From Methanomassiliicoccaceae archaeon (GTDB lineage: Archaea; Thermoplasmatota; Thermoplasmata; Methanomassiliicoccales; Methanomethylophilaceae), in assembly GCA_009780795.1 (NCBI GenBank), contig WQZJ01000049.1, positions 1 to 8,608 of the forward strand: a stretch of 8,608 nucleotides of DNA. The letters run 5' to 3'. The number at the start of each line of letters is the position of its first letter. Position 1 is the stretch's first letter. Below, piece by piece: positions 1 through 6,263 of the stretch. The translations under genes were made by a program, and so were the position numbers. The notes beneath the pieces were generated by a model. It saw only the letters and a program-made list of their open reading frames with translations, ran no database searches and was not told the DNA's origin.

Positions 1-345
1 GCCGCCAGCGTTCGTCCCGTCCACATGTCCGGTGTTGTAACTGTTGGCAACGATAGAGTTGTTGAGATTCCCTACGATACCGCCGATGCGGATCCCTTTG
101 ATGTCGCCCGTGTTATAACAGTTGACCACGAGACTATTCACATTCACCAATCCGGCGATGCCGCCGATGCTGTTGTTGGCACCGACGCCGTTGATATCGC
201 CGATGTTGTAACAATTGGATATTATGCTACCGTTAAAGGCTTGTCCGGCGATGCCGCCGACACGCTCAGTGCCGCCTATACTGCCGGCGTTGTAGCAGTT
301 ATCAATGACGCTGTTGCCATGGACGTATCCGGCGATGCCGCCGAT
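1..345 (-). repeat. Tandem GLUG repeats within the surface protein gene
   Basis: Four consecutive units of 27-31 residues start with IGGIAG, VGGIAG, IGGIAG and IGGIVG, and each carries NCYN or NSYN followed by a Gly-rich turn. A fifth unit is cut by the window edge. At DNA level the 15-base word TCCGGCGATGCCGCC (plus strand) occurs identically at 151-165, 244-258 and 328-342. The offsets are 93 and 84 bases, both multiples of three. The identity makes in-frame repeat gain or loss by recombination possible. The Pfam-type Glug motif is the best match by eye. Confidence 0.8.
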
Positions 346-936
346 GTGATCGCCGCCTCTGACGTAACTCTCTTCGATACCTAAATTAGACACACTGCCG
401 TCGTTAATGTGTCCGAAAAGGCCTCTGTAGTTACCGGAAGGGATGTACATCCCGTAGACCACATGTCCTGCGCCGTCGAAATGACCTTCAAACTTATGAG
501 AGGTACTGTTGTCACCGATCGGTCTCCATATGTTGGCAGGTGCTGTGGTGCCCCAGTCCATGTAGGAAGCGCTGTCTTCATTCAGATACATGTCACGTTC
601 CAGTTTGAAGTAATCGCCGGTGTAATAGATACCTGAATCTACTTGTTGTGCAAGGTATGCAAGATGTTGTTCATTCTCAATGAGATATGGACTCGCCGAC
701 GTCCCCGATCCCTCTGTCCAGGTGACCCATGTCCCATCCCATGCATCGCCCGCACCTAGCACATCATCACTCGAATCGTCAGAGGCGGAGGGCATCAGCC
801 CAACAAAGACCGCCATCAGCAAGGCCATCGCCGTAAGGACGGCAGGGACCTTCCTCTTCAGATAAGAGGATGTCTTGAGCCGGGAGTGATGTCTCCCGCT
901 CATAGTATCTTTATTTTCAGAACTATTTTCTGTCAT
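1..936 (-). CDS. Secreted GLUG-repeat surface protein (partial, C-terminus beyond window)
   Basis: An open frame runs from ATG at 936 to the left edge without a stop, giving the first 312 residues. The N-terminus is polar and basic up to about residue 29 (ending YLKRK). A hydrophobic stretch then runs over about residues 30-50 (VPAVLTAMALLMAVFVGLMP), followed by an acidic Ser/Asp linker. This is a typical Sec signal peptide or N-terminal anchor. Next comes the usual head of such surface proteins (SPYLIENEQHLAYLAQQV, later WRPIGDN, FEGHFDGAGH, GLFGHI), then tandem GLUG repeats of the form IGGIAGxxxxxSxxxNCYNxGxI. GLUG-repeat proteins are generally exported and tied to the cell surface or adhesion; the ligand here is unknown. 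I chose the ATG at 936 because GAGGCGAG lies about 6-10 bases upstream; an ATG at 903 is the alternative. The gene is divergent from the Fic gene and probably monocistronic at this end. Confidence 0.85.
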   Translation of the reverse strand, partial: MTENSSENKDTMSGRHHSRLKTSSYLKRKVPAVLTAMALLMAVFVGLMPSASDDSSDDVLGAGDAWDGTWVTWTEGSGTSASPYLIENEQHLAYLAQQVDSGIYYTGDYFKLERDMYLNEDSASYMDWGTTAPANIWRPIGDNSTSHKFEGHFDGAGHVVYGMYIPSGNYRGLFGHINDGSVSNLGIEESYVRGGDHIGGIAGYVHGNSVIDNCYNAGSIGGTERVGGIAGQAFNGSIISNCYNIGDINGVGANNSIGGIAGLVNVNSLVVNCYNTGDIKGIRIGGIVGNLNNSIVANSYNTGHVDGTNAGG

Positions 937-951
937 GGTATTCTCGCCTCT

Positions 952-1016
952 GCCGTCTAGGGCAATTCACCATTGATGACCGGACCCGCTGCCGGGTCAG
1001 AGACGGCCCGTGGTGA
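952..1016 (-). promoter_or_regulatory. Foldable 5' leader of the surface protein gene (possible pseudoknot)
   Basis: Read on the minus strand, the leader holds three complementary pairs. TCACCA (1016-1011) pairs with TGGTGA (972-967). GCCGTCT (1007-1001) pairs with AGACGGC (958-952). A local hairpin GACCCG/CGGGTC (998-993 with 988-983) has a 4-base loop. The first two helices interleave, so they form either an H-type pseudoknot with a nested hairpin or two mutually exclusive folds. The last arm ends next to the putative ribosome binding site at 942-950. Short helices of 6-7 bp can arise by chance, so this is only a candidate regulatory leader. Confidence 0.35.
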
Positions 1017-1072
1017 GAAATACGTACGGTACCGCATTTCAGCTTGTCCTAATTCGAGAAACGACATTGTGC

Positions 1073-1083
1073 ATATAAATATA
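1073..1083 (-). promoter_or_regulatory. TATA box of the surface protein gene
   Basis: The minus strand reads TATATTTATAT here, close to an archaeal TATA box. With the usual distance of about 25-28 bases, transcription would start near 1046-1050. That leaves a leader of about 110 bases containing the foldable element at 952-1016. The motif is nearly symmetric, so strand is assigned from gene orientation. Confidence 0.5.
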
Positions 1084-1102
1084 CATCGCTGTTAAGGCTG
1101 GG

Positions 1103-1139
1103 TATGAAAGTAATCTCATATAAAAATGAGATTTTCATA
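1103..1139. repeat. 37-bp inverted repeat in the divergent intergenic region
   Basis: TATGAAA (1103-1109) is complementary to TTTCATA (1133-1139), and ATCTCAT (1113-1119) to ATGAGAT (1126-1132). Together they form a 14-bp stem with a 3-base bulge on one side and the 6-base loop ATAAAA. A T-rich stretch follows on the plus strand up to 1145. It could be an operator about 20 bp upstream of the surface-protein TATA box. It could also be a transcription stop blocking readthrough. No plus-strand gene lies to its left, which favours the operator reading. Confidence 0.5.
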
Positions 1140-1245
1140 TTTTTAGGTCAAATGTTCGTCATACGGTTGAAAGGACTATCATCATCAACATCTAAATTCA
1201 GTGCTTTTCTGCCACGATCGTTCAAGAATACAGGCCAATCAATCA

Positions 1246-1283
1246 ATTACATTAGAAGATTACCGTAATAAATTACTGTAATT
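1246..1283. promoter_or_regulatory. Tandem 13-bp operator repeats upstream of the Fic gene
   Basis: ATTAC begins at 1246, 1259 and 1272, exactly 13 bases apart. The second and third units are perfect palindromes, ATTACCGTAAT (1259-1269) and ATTACTGTAAT (1272-1282); the latter extends to 13 bp with flanking A and T. The first unit keeps only the left half-site. The array sits directly upstream of the Fic TATA box, as expected for a dimeric regulator acting on that promoter. Confidence 0.6.
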
Positions 1284-1291
1284 GGTCATAA

Positions 1292-1299
1292 TTTAAATA
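1292..1299 (+). promoter_or_regulatory. TATA box of the Fic gene
   Basis: TTTAAATA matches the archaeal TATA consensus. A start of transcription about 25 bases downstream would fall near 1320-1325, giving a leaderless or very short-leader mRNA for the ATG at 1330. This fits the absence of a ribosome binding site before that codon. A second AT-rich stretch, TTATATTA (1304-1311), is an alternative. Confidence 0.55.
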
Positions 1300-1329
1300 A
1301 CACTTATATTATTCCCGTTGATTGATACA

Positions 1330-2538
1330 ATGGATTACGGTAATCACGGTAACACAGACGAACAGCGTATCGAGCCCACGGACCGCACGGGACGTGACAC
1401 CGATAAGTATTCTGTCTACGCGCCGTCCGGATATCCGGTCAAACATAAAAGAAAAGTCCCTTTCGGTCCGACGATCAAGCTCGGCTCTGACTACAGGGAA
1501 AGATTCAACGATATACTGAAGATGGATTACAAACTGGATGAGATGATCCTTACAACAGGAGACTACCTGGACTTTGTCAAGGATGTATGTTCCTCGAATA
1601 TACATTGGTCGACATCCATTGAAGGGAATCCGTTGTCGCAAGAGGACGTGAGGAGAATTTCCACATCATTCTTTGATGGCGAGGAGAACAAGGAGAGAAG
1701 GGACGGTCCGACACAGGAGATATTGAATCACCTGTACTCGCACATCGCCGCGGATCGTTTTAAAATGCCGTGGTGCATCGATACCGTGAAGAATACACAC
1801 AGGACGCTTACGGAAAGGACCGGCATAGCAGGCTCACCCGGAATGATCCGAACACATGAGTCGGTGATAAAGGACGAGGGCGGTTTCGAGTATATGGTGC
1901 CATGTCCCGCGAAACACATAGACGACGAATTGAATTCTCTGATAGCCTGGCTGGAGGAGTCTCCGTATGACCCTCTCGTTACCGCGACATTGTTCTTCCA
2001 CGAGTTCGAAAGCATACATCCTTTTACGGACGGCAACGGAAGGACGGGAAGAACCCTTTTTCAGATACTCTTGCAGGAACTCGGCTTGAAGAATTCCAAA
2101 CTATGCAGATTCGAGGAAAAAATACTCGGTTCCCTGAAGACGTACTACGGTCTGTTGGGATATACGGATCAAACACAGGATTACAGGCCCTTGGTTATGT
2201 ACATCTCGGAGTCCCTGCACATGGCTTACAAAAAGGCCGTGGAGGAGTTCGGAAAAAAGAATATCCTCAACGATCTGGATGAGGCGTCCAAAACGCTTGC
2301 CATTCGCTCCAAAAGGACATCGTGGTTCTCAATATCCGATGCATCCTCATGGGTATCACTCGGCGATCAGAGGATATCACACAAACTGAATGAATTGGTA
2401 GAGATGGGCGTTTTGGAAAAAGGCGGGAAAACGAAGTCCACTCGATTCAGGTTCAGGGACCCGTTCGCGTACCTTAAGGAGGCGTCGCAAAGACACATCG
2501 ACGCATACATCGCACAAAGAGGAGAGAGCGATCGGTAA
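1330..2538 (+). CDS. Fic domain protein with N-terminal inhibitory motif and C-terminal winged helix
   Basis: Fic enzymes usually transfer AMP from ATP to a hydroxyl side chain of a target protein. The catalytic motif HPFTDGNGRTGR is intact (H230 to R241 counting from ATG 1330), with the catalytic histidine first and the phosphate-binding GNGR after it. Upstream, STSIEGN (about residues 94-100) matches the [S/T]xxxE[G/N] inhibitory motif; its N-terminal position makes this a class II, self-inhibited Fic. The last ~80 residues (SISDASSWVSLGDQRISHKL onward) look like a winged-helix DNA-binding domain. There is no signal peptide, so it is probably cytoplasmic. I chose ATG 1330 over an in-frame TTG at 1318 because the TATA box at 1292-1299 would place the transcript start near 1320. 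The gene stands alone with its own promoter and palindromic operators, so autoregulation is likely. The target is unknown, and no antitoxin gene is adjacent. Confidence 0.9.
   Translation: MDYGNHGNTDEQRIEPTDRTGRDTDKYSVYAPSGYPVKHKRKVPFGPTIKLGSDYRERFNDILKMDYKLDEMILTTGDYLDFVKDVCSSNIHWSTSIEGNPLSQEDVRRISTSFFDGEENKERRDGPTQEILNHLYSHIAADRFKMPWCIDTVKNTHRTLTERTGIAGSPGMIRTHESVIKDEGGFEYMVPCPAKHIDDELNSLIAWLEESPYDPLVTATLFFHEFESIHPFTDGNGRTGRTLFQILLQELGLKNSKLCRFEEKILGSLKTYYGLLGYTDQTQDYRPLVMYISESLHMAYKKAVEEFGKKNILNDLDEASKTLAIRSKRTSWFSISDASSWVSLGDQRISHKLNELVEMGVLEKGGKTKSTRFRFRDPFAYLKEASQRHIDAYIAQRGESDR
1333..1345. promoter_or_regulatory. Third operator palindrome, inside the start of the Fic gene
   Basis: GATTACGGTAATC is a 13-bp palindrome with the same ATTACnGTAAT core as the two upstream sites, here beginning at codon 2 of the Fic gene. 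Its centre is 62 bp from that of the nearest upstream palindrome, close to six helical turns, so all sites could lie on the same DNA face. A further half-site, ACGGTAAC, follows at 1346-1353. Confidence 0.5.
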
Positions 2539-2574
2539 AGAGGTGAGAACAGGAAAGGACCGCCATTCGTTCTG

Positions 2575-2589
2575 ATTCAGTTTTTGAAT
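2575..2589 (+). terminator. Weak candidate terminator after the Fic gene
   Basis: ATTCA (2575-2579) and TGAAT (2585-2589) form a 5-bp stem around a T-rich loop, with T5 at 2581-2585, about 40 bases past the Fic stop. Archaeal termination mostly relies on T-tracts, so the T5 may matter more than the stem. The rest of 2590-2760 shows no gene. Confidence 0.25.
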
Positions 2590-2766
2590 GAAACCTTCGA
2601 TGTCCGTTAAAAAGTGAACAGAGGTAATGATCAGGCGACATCATAGCTGTTTCCGATGTTCACGTTTCTTTTAAGTAAGTATCTTCTCAGAGATGTGTGA
2701 AATTCCTCAGAATCTTTTATCATCTCGAACAGCATCGGTCCCTTTTAACAAGGTATCCTTAGGAAC

Positions 2767-2780
2767 AGGAGAATGGTGAT
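2767..2780 (+). promoter_or_regulatory. Ribosome binding site deciding the TTG start of the lyase
   Basis: AGGAG (2767-2771) lies 9 bases before TTG 2781, and GGTGAT immediately abuts it. Both resemble parts of the archaeal Shine-Dalgarno sequence. An out-of-frame ATG at 2773 hits a stop after six codons. The next in-frame ATG (2796) is preceded only by a weak AGGA. Confidence 0.45.
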
Positions 2781-4226
2781 TTGGACAGGATAAAAATGCG
2801 GAATGGCGAGGAATTGCCGCTTGAAATGCATAAGGTCAAGATAGTACAAAGGATCGATCTGAAACCGGTGGAACACAGGCTGCAGGCGATAGATGAAGCA
2901 GGAAACAACACCTTTCTGCTGAGAAACCGTGATGTATTCCTCGACATGCTTACCGACAGCGGTGTCAATGCGATGAGTAATCTTCAGCAGTCCGCAATGC
3001 TTACCGCCGATGACTGTTATGCCGGCAGCGAGAGTTTCTATAGACTCGAAGCAGAACTCAAGAAAGTTTTCAACAAAAAGTATTTCTTACCGGCTCACCA
3101 GGGCAGGGCGTGCGAACACCTCATATCAAGGGTCCTTGTGAAGCCCGGCAGCATTGTTCCTATGAATTATCACTTCACCACTACGAAGGCACACATCCGC
3201 CTGCAGGGCGGTGACATTCTTGAGATACCGATCGATGAGGCATACAAGATAGAATCGGACTGTCTCTTCAAAGGTAACATCGACATCGACAAGCTGCACG
3301 AGGCGTTCGAACAGTACGGCGATAGGATACCATTCGTGAGACTCGAGGCGGGAACCAACCTGATAGGCGGTCAGCCGATATCGCTGCAGAACATCAAGGA
3401 CGTCAAGGCCGTGTGCAAGAGCCACGGGGTTCCGCTTGTCCTCGACACGAGTCTGATGCAGGATAACCTGTACTTCATGAAGACGCGCGAGGAAAGCTGT
3501 AAGGATATGACCATTCTCGAGATATGCAATGAGGCGGCGGCCCACGTCGACCTCATCTATTTCTCCGCTCGTAAATTCGGATGCGCCAAGGGCGGAGGTA
3601 TGTGCATGAGCGACGAAAAGCTGTTCGAAGCACTCAGGGAGATCGTGCCTCTGTTCGAAGGATTCCTCACATATGGTGGCATGAGCGATAAGGAGATGGA
3701 AGCGATCGCGGTCGGCGTCAGGGACGTACTGGATTTCGATGTGATATCACAAGGTCCTCAGTTCATTAAATACATGGTCAGCGAGCTCAGGAAGGCAGGC
3801 GTACCGGTAGTGACGCCCGCCGGCGGGCTGGGATGCCATTTGGACGCGAAGCAGTTCCTGTCCCACCTGGGATGCGAGTACTTCCAGTCGGCGAGCCTGT
3901 CGTCCGCGCTGTACATAGTATCAGGCGTGAGGGGCATGGAGCGCGGTACGATGGCGGAGGAACGAAACCCGGACGGTTCCGAACACTACTCTCCCGTGGA
4001 GTTGCTGAGATTGGCACTGCCGAGACGTGTCTTCACCATGAGCCAGATCAAGTACGCGGTCGACAGGATAACGTGGCTGTATGAGAACAGGCACCTCGTC
4101 GGCGGACTCAAATGGAAAGAGGAGCCGAGGATACTGCGTTTCTTCTTCGGAAAGCTGGAACCGGTCGACGACTGGCAGAGGAAGCTCGCCGATAGGTTCT
4201 TACAGGATTTCCCGAACGGTTACTGA
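2781..4226 (+). CDS. Beta-eliminating lyase, tyrosine phenol-lyase-like (PLP enzyme)
   Basis: This belongs to the tyrosine phenol-lyase/tryptophanase family, PLP enzymes that split tyrosine or tryptophan into phenol or indole, pyruvate and ammonia. Compared by eye with Citrobacter TPL, the following match: Y80 and AGSESFY (TPL Tyr71), HQGR with R109 (Arg100), HFTTT (Thr124 region), N193 in TNLIGGQP (Asn185), D222 (Asp214), S262 and the PLP lysine K265 in FSARKFG (Lys257). R388 in MERG matches TPL Arg381, a residue that favours the phenol-lyase over the tryptophanase, and RFF (453-455) matches the active-site Phe pair. One key residue differs: TPL Arg217, which contacts the PLP oxygen, aligns without gaps to L225. 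The protein has 481 residues against about 456 in TPL, with an extended C-terminus. It has no signal peptide or membrane segment. The family is sure; the substrate is not. The gene has its own 242-bp upstream region, so it is probably monocistronic. Confidence 0.85.
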   Translation: MDRIKMRNGEELPLEMHKVKIVQRIDLKPVEHRLQAIDEAGNNTFLLRNRDVFLDMLTDSGVNAMSNLQQSAMLTADDCYAGSESFYRLEAELKKVFNKKYFLPAHQGRACEHLISRVLVKPGSIVPMNYHFTTTKAHIRLQGGDILEIPIDEAYKIESDCLFKGNIDIDKLHEAFEQYGDRIPFVRLEAGTNLIGGQPISLQNIKDVKAVCKSHGVPLVLDTSLMQDNLYFMKTREESCKDMTILEICNEAAAHVDLIYFSARKFGCAKGGGMCMSDEKLFEALREIVPLFEGFLTYGGMSDKEMEAIAVGVRDVLDFDVISQGPQFIKYMVSELRKAGVPVVTPAGGLGCHLDAKQFLSHLGCEYFQSASLSSALYIVSGVRGMERGTMAEERNPDGSEHYSPVELLRLALPRRVFTMSQIKYAVDRITWLYENRHLVGGLKWKEEPRILRFFFGKLEPVDDWQRKLADRFLQDFPNGY

Positions 4227-4289
4227 TCCCATCTGGGTTCGGATGAACGTTTCCCTGCCGAAGACAATGCGTCATATCATGACAGCAGA

Positions 4290-5024
4290 TCATCCGTCGC
4301 GTGAAAAGATATCGGCACCGGCCGTCTCGGAGATCGAGAGGAGATGATCCGCACATAACCCTCCCTTCTTCAGCCGTGCTTTTCTCTCCTTTCCCTTTTT
4401 GTTCACGAAGAACAGATGGACGAATCTGCCGCCGACCGTTACGCTGATGTCCTCGAAATCAACATACATCCCCATACTGAACGGATCGGAATTTATCTTC
4501 AGACATTTGTTCGCGTTGTCGATGTATATCCTCGTCGAAGGGTAATACACCACAAGACCGAATCTTTTGGCAGTCTGCAGGAAATATGCACTTTTATCCT
4601 TCGGAACGCCGATCCCGGCCAATCTGCCCTTTATGCGTATCAGGATGCGGTTGTCATAGCACCATATCTCCTTGATGTCCCTCAAGTTGTAGTTCCGTCC
4701 CTGACGAAGGAACGGCGTATACGTGAGATGTGATTCTTCCACGGCTATCTTACTCTTCATCTCCAGCAACCAGAAGGAAAGGGACACTGCGCCCAGCGTC
4801 GCAAAGATCACACACAGTAAGTACAGATCGATGGCGAGGTCACCGGGCGCGTTCAGTGCGCACATGATCGCCAGGACCAGGAAGAGCATGCCCGTATAGG
4901 TCAGTATGGACAGCGCGAACGCAGGTCTGGTTTCAAATCTTTCAGTATTGAGTTCCCTTTCGGCACGGGATGCCCTCACTACTTTGGCGGAAGTTATGAA
5001 AAAAGTGAGGTGATCCCTGCTCAT
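4290..5024 (-). CDS. Two-helix membrane protein with possible PH-like domain, function unknown
   Basis: I do not recognise this 244-residue protein by name. A basic and acidic N-terminal segment of about 33 residues is followed by two hydrophobic helices, about residues 37-57 and 63-87, separated by a short polar turn (NAPGD). The remainder is soluble. It starts KIAVEESHLTYTPF, with a later DIKEIWCYDNRILIRI, a beta-rich pattern like bacterial PH domains that sit behind two membrane helices. A second beta-rich stretch (about 163-215, YIDNANKCLKI to RFVHLFFVNKKGKE) precedes a basic C-terminus. Start ATG 5024 has GAGG 10 bases upstream. The gene is convergent with the lyase (63-bp gap) and divergent from the DUF5050-like gene (87-bp gap). 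The PH-like call is inference from pattern, and no enzymatic motif is visible. Confidence 0.75.
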   Translation of the reverse strand: MSRDHLTFFITSAKVVRASRAERELNTERFETRPAFALSILTYTGMLFLVLAIMCALNAPGDLAIDLYLLCVIFATLGAVSLSFWLLEMKSKIAVEESHLTYTPFLRQGRNYNLRDIKEIWCYDNRILIRIKGRLAGIGVPKDKSAYFLQTAKRFGLVVYYPSTRIYIDNANKCLKINSDPFSMGMYVDFEDISVTVGGRFVHLFFVNKKGKERKARLKKGGLCADHLLSISETAGADIFSRDG

Positions 5025-5061
5025 ATCAATGCATCCTCATTCCTTTCGGCCTCATAAACAT

Positions 5062-5093
5062 GTCGTACCCAGTCGGCATGTGAACTGTACGAC
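5062..5093. promoter_or_regulatory. Dyad between the divergent membrane-protein and propeller genes
   Basis: GTCGTAC (5062-5068) and GTACGAC (5087-5093) are perfect 7-bp inverted copies separated by 18 bases. CATGT also occurs twice between or beside them. The dyad lies in the 87-bp gap between two divergently transcribed genes, so one regulator could serve both. No strong TATA box is visible here. Confidence 0.3.
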
Positions 5094-5111
5094 CCTCGAC
5101 GGGATCGACGA

Positions 5112-6047
5112 ATGACCTTGACATTTATGAACATAAAAAAGACGCATACGCGAAAACATCACCCGGTCCGTTGGAATAAGGATATTAACGGAAATGCCGG
5201 TAGCACATCCATGCCCGCGTCACCGCACGAGGACGAGACATGCATCAGCGACGGTCCCGTGAAAGGAGATATAGCGATAAAAAAGGACAACATATTTTAC
5301 ATGAAGAACGACGGACTCTTCAAAATGCGCACCGACGGGAGTGATCCGCAGCTGCTGCACAGCGGTAATATCGGGGAACACATAACGATCTCCGGCGGAT
5401 GGGTCCACTTCACCGTTCATGATGACGGATTGTACAGAACGCACAGGGACGGAGGCGATGTGCATCTGCTGCGCAAAGGTAACATCCGCGGCAGGATCGC
5501 CGTATCTGGTAGTTGGGTATACTATACAGAACTTAACGGGGGATTATGCAGGATGTGGGAGGACGGAAGCTATGTGTGTGTACTTGTCGACGATCCGTCG
5601 GCGGAACTCATCAATGTAACAGAAGGTCACATATATTTCACTAAAAATGAAACAAAAGATCTTTACAGGTCCTGGGAGGACGGAGATAATAAGGAACACT
5701 TCGACATCTTCGGTAAGGTCGCGATCCACGTGGCGGACGGTTGGATATATTCTAAGGATTCCGACGGCACGAATTTTTACAGGATGAAGATAGACAGAAC
5801 GAAGATGAACAGGTCGCAGATGGAACTGAACCATGAACATTTTCATCGGATCCGGCATGTGGACACGGCGGACGGTAGGATCTATTACGATGCGGACGGT
5901 TCTCTGTTCAGAATGAGCGCGGACGGCAGCGACTCGGAAAAACTGAGCGACGGAACGATAGAAGGCGTTCGGAAAGTGATCGACGACCACATCTACTGCG
6001 TCAGGAACGAAAAACTTTTCAGAGAACTGATATCCCGTTCACGCTGA
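5112..6047 (+). CDS. DUF5050-like beta-propeller repeat protein
   Basis: The 311-residue protein repeats the pattern [I/V]-Y-[Y/F]-x(4-6)-G-L-[Y/F]-R-M-x-x-D-G-S about every 38 residues. Strand pairs start near residues 61, 98, 136, 174, 212, 257 and 294; the last unit is short. This is the signature of the DUF5050/propeller-like repeats, where each unit would form one blade. No catalytic motif is seen. The first ~50 residues are basic and low-complexity (TRKHHPVRW, GNAGSTS), with no signal peptide, lipobox or membrane helix, so the protein appears cytoplasmic unless the start is wrong. The ATG at 5112 has no convincing ribosome binding site; M6 (5127) is an alternative. It is divergent from the membrane protein and stands alone. 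The role is unknown; propellers usually bind partners or ligands. Confidence 0.8.
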   Translation: MTLTFMNIKKTHTRKHHPVRWNKDINGNAGSTSMPASPHEDETCISDGPVKGDIAIKKDNIFYMKNDGLFKMRTDGSDPQLLHSGNIGEHITISGGWVHFTVHDDGLYRTHRDGGDVHLLRKGNIRGRIAVSGSWVYYTELNGGLCRMWEDGSYVCVLVDDPSAELINVTEGHIYFTKNETKDLYRSWEDGDNKEHFDIFGKVAIHVADGWIYSKDSDGTNFYRMKIDRTKMNRSQMELNHEHFHRIRHVDTADGRIYYDADGSLFRMSADGSDSEKLSDGTIEGVRKVIDDHIYCVRNEKLFRELISRSR

Positions 6048-6068
6048 ATCGAAGGACATCCGGTCGCA

Positions 6069-6090
6069 GTGTCGGGTCCGAACACATTTT
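6069..6090 (+). terminator. Candidate terminator after the DUF5050-like gene
   Basis: GTGTCG (6069-6074) pairs with CGAACAC (6079-6085) with one bulged A and a 4-base loop, followed by ATTTT (6086-6090). It lies about 20 bases past the stop codon. The T-tract is short, so this is weak. Confidence 0.3.
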
Positions 6091-6192
6091 CTCGCACATC
6101 CCTGCCTCAGATCGCTTTACCGGCGTTAAGACATATTGTTCGGAGATAAAGGATCATATCATAATTATTATACAGTTTTTCACCAGATTTCC

Positions 6193-6200
6193 TTTATATT
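6193..6200 (+). promoter_or_regulatory. TATA box of the CODH-Hdr operon
   Basis: TTTATATT fits the archaeal TATA consensus. Transcription would start near 6220-6226, leaving a leader of about 40 bases that contains the GAGG ribosome binding site at 6253-6256, 7 bases before ATG 6264. TTAAAATA (6223-6230) is an alternative box, but its start point would fall on the ribosome binding site. Confidence 0.5.
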
Positions 6201-6219
6201 ACCGGAAGTAACCATCGAT

Positions 6220-6250
6220 GTATTAAAATAATACTTAATATGTATAAGTA
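6220..6250. promoter_or_regulatory. Two overlapping dyads at the CODH promoter
   Basis: GTATTAAAATAATAC (6220-6234) is a perfect palindrome with 6-bp arms and a 3-base centre. TACTTA (6232-6237) and TAAGTA (6245-6250) form a second dyad overlapping it by three bases. They cover the predicted transcription start and the leader just before the ribosome binding site, a position suited to a repressor operator. The region is AT-rich, which raises the chance of accidental symmetry. Confidence 0.4.
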
Positions 6251-6263
6251 ATGAGGATATAAT

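Noticed and set aside
25..384. Plus-strand open frame with repeated SGDAAD motifs
   Set aside because: It is the antisense reading of the minus-strand GLUG repeats; that frame has a signal peptide and recognisable repeats, while this one has no ribosome binding site or family.
1330..2538. Toxin-antitoxin pair of the Fic/Doc type
   Set aside because: No small antitoxin gene lies beside the Fic gene, and the inhibitory motif is built into its own N-terminus, so a separate antitoxin is not needed.
2540..2575. Ribosome-binding-site-like GAGGTGA just after the Fic stop, suggesting a small downstream gene
   Set aside because: The only start in reach (GTG 2543) gives ten codons before a stop, and no ATG follows at a useful distance.
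3126..3545. Minus-strand open frame of 139 codons inside the lyase gene
   Set aside because: The overlapping plus-strand lyase has many conserved catalytic residues; nothing supports this antisense frame.
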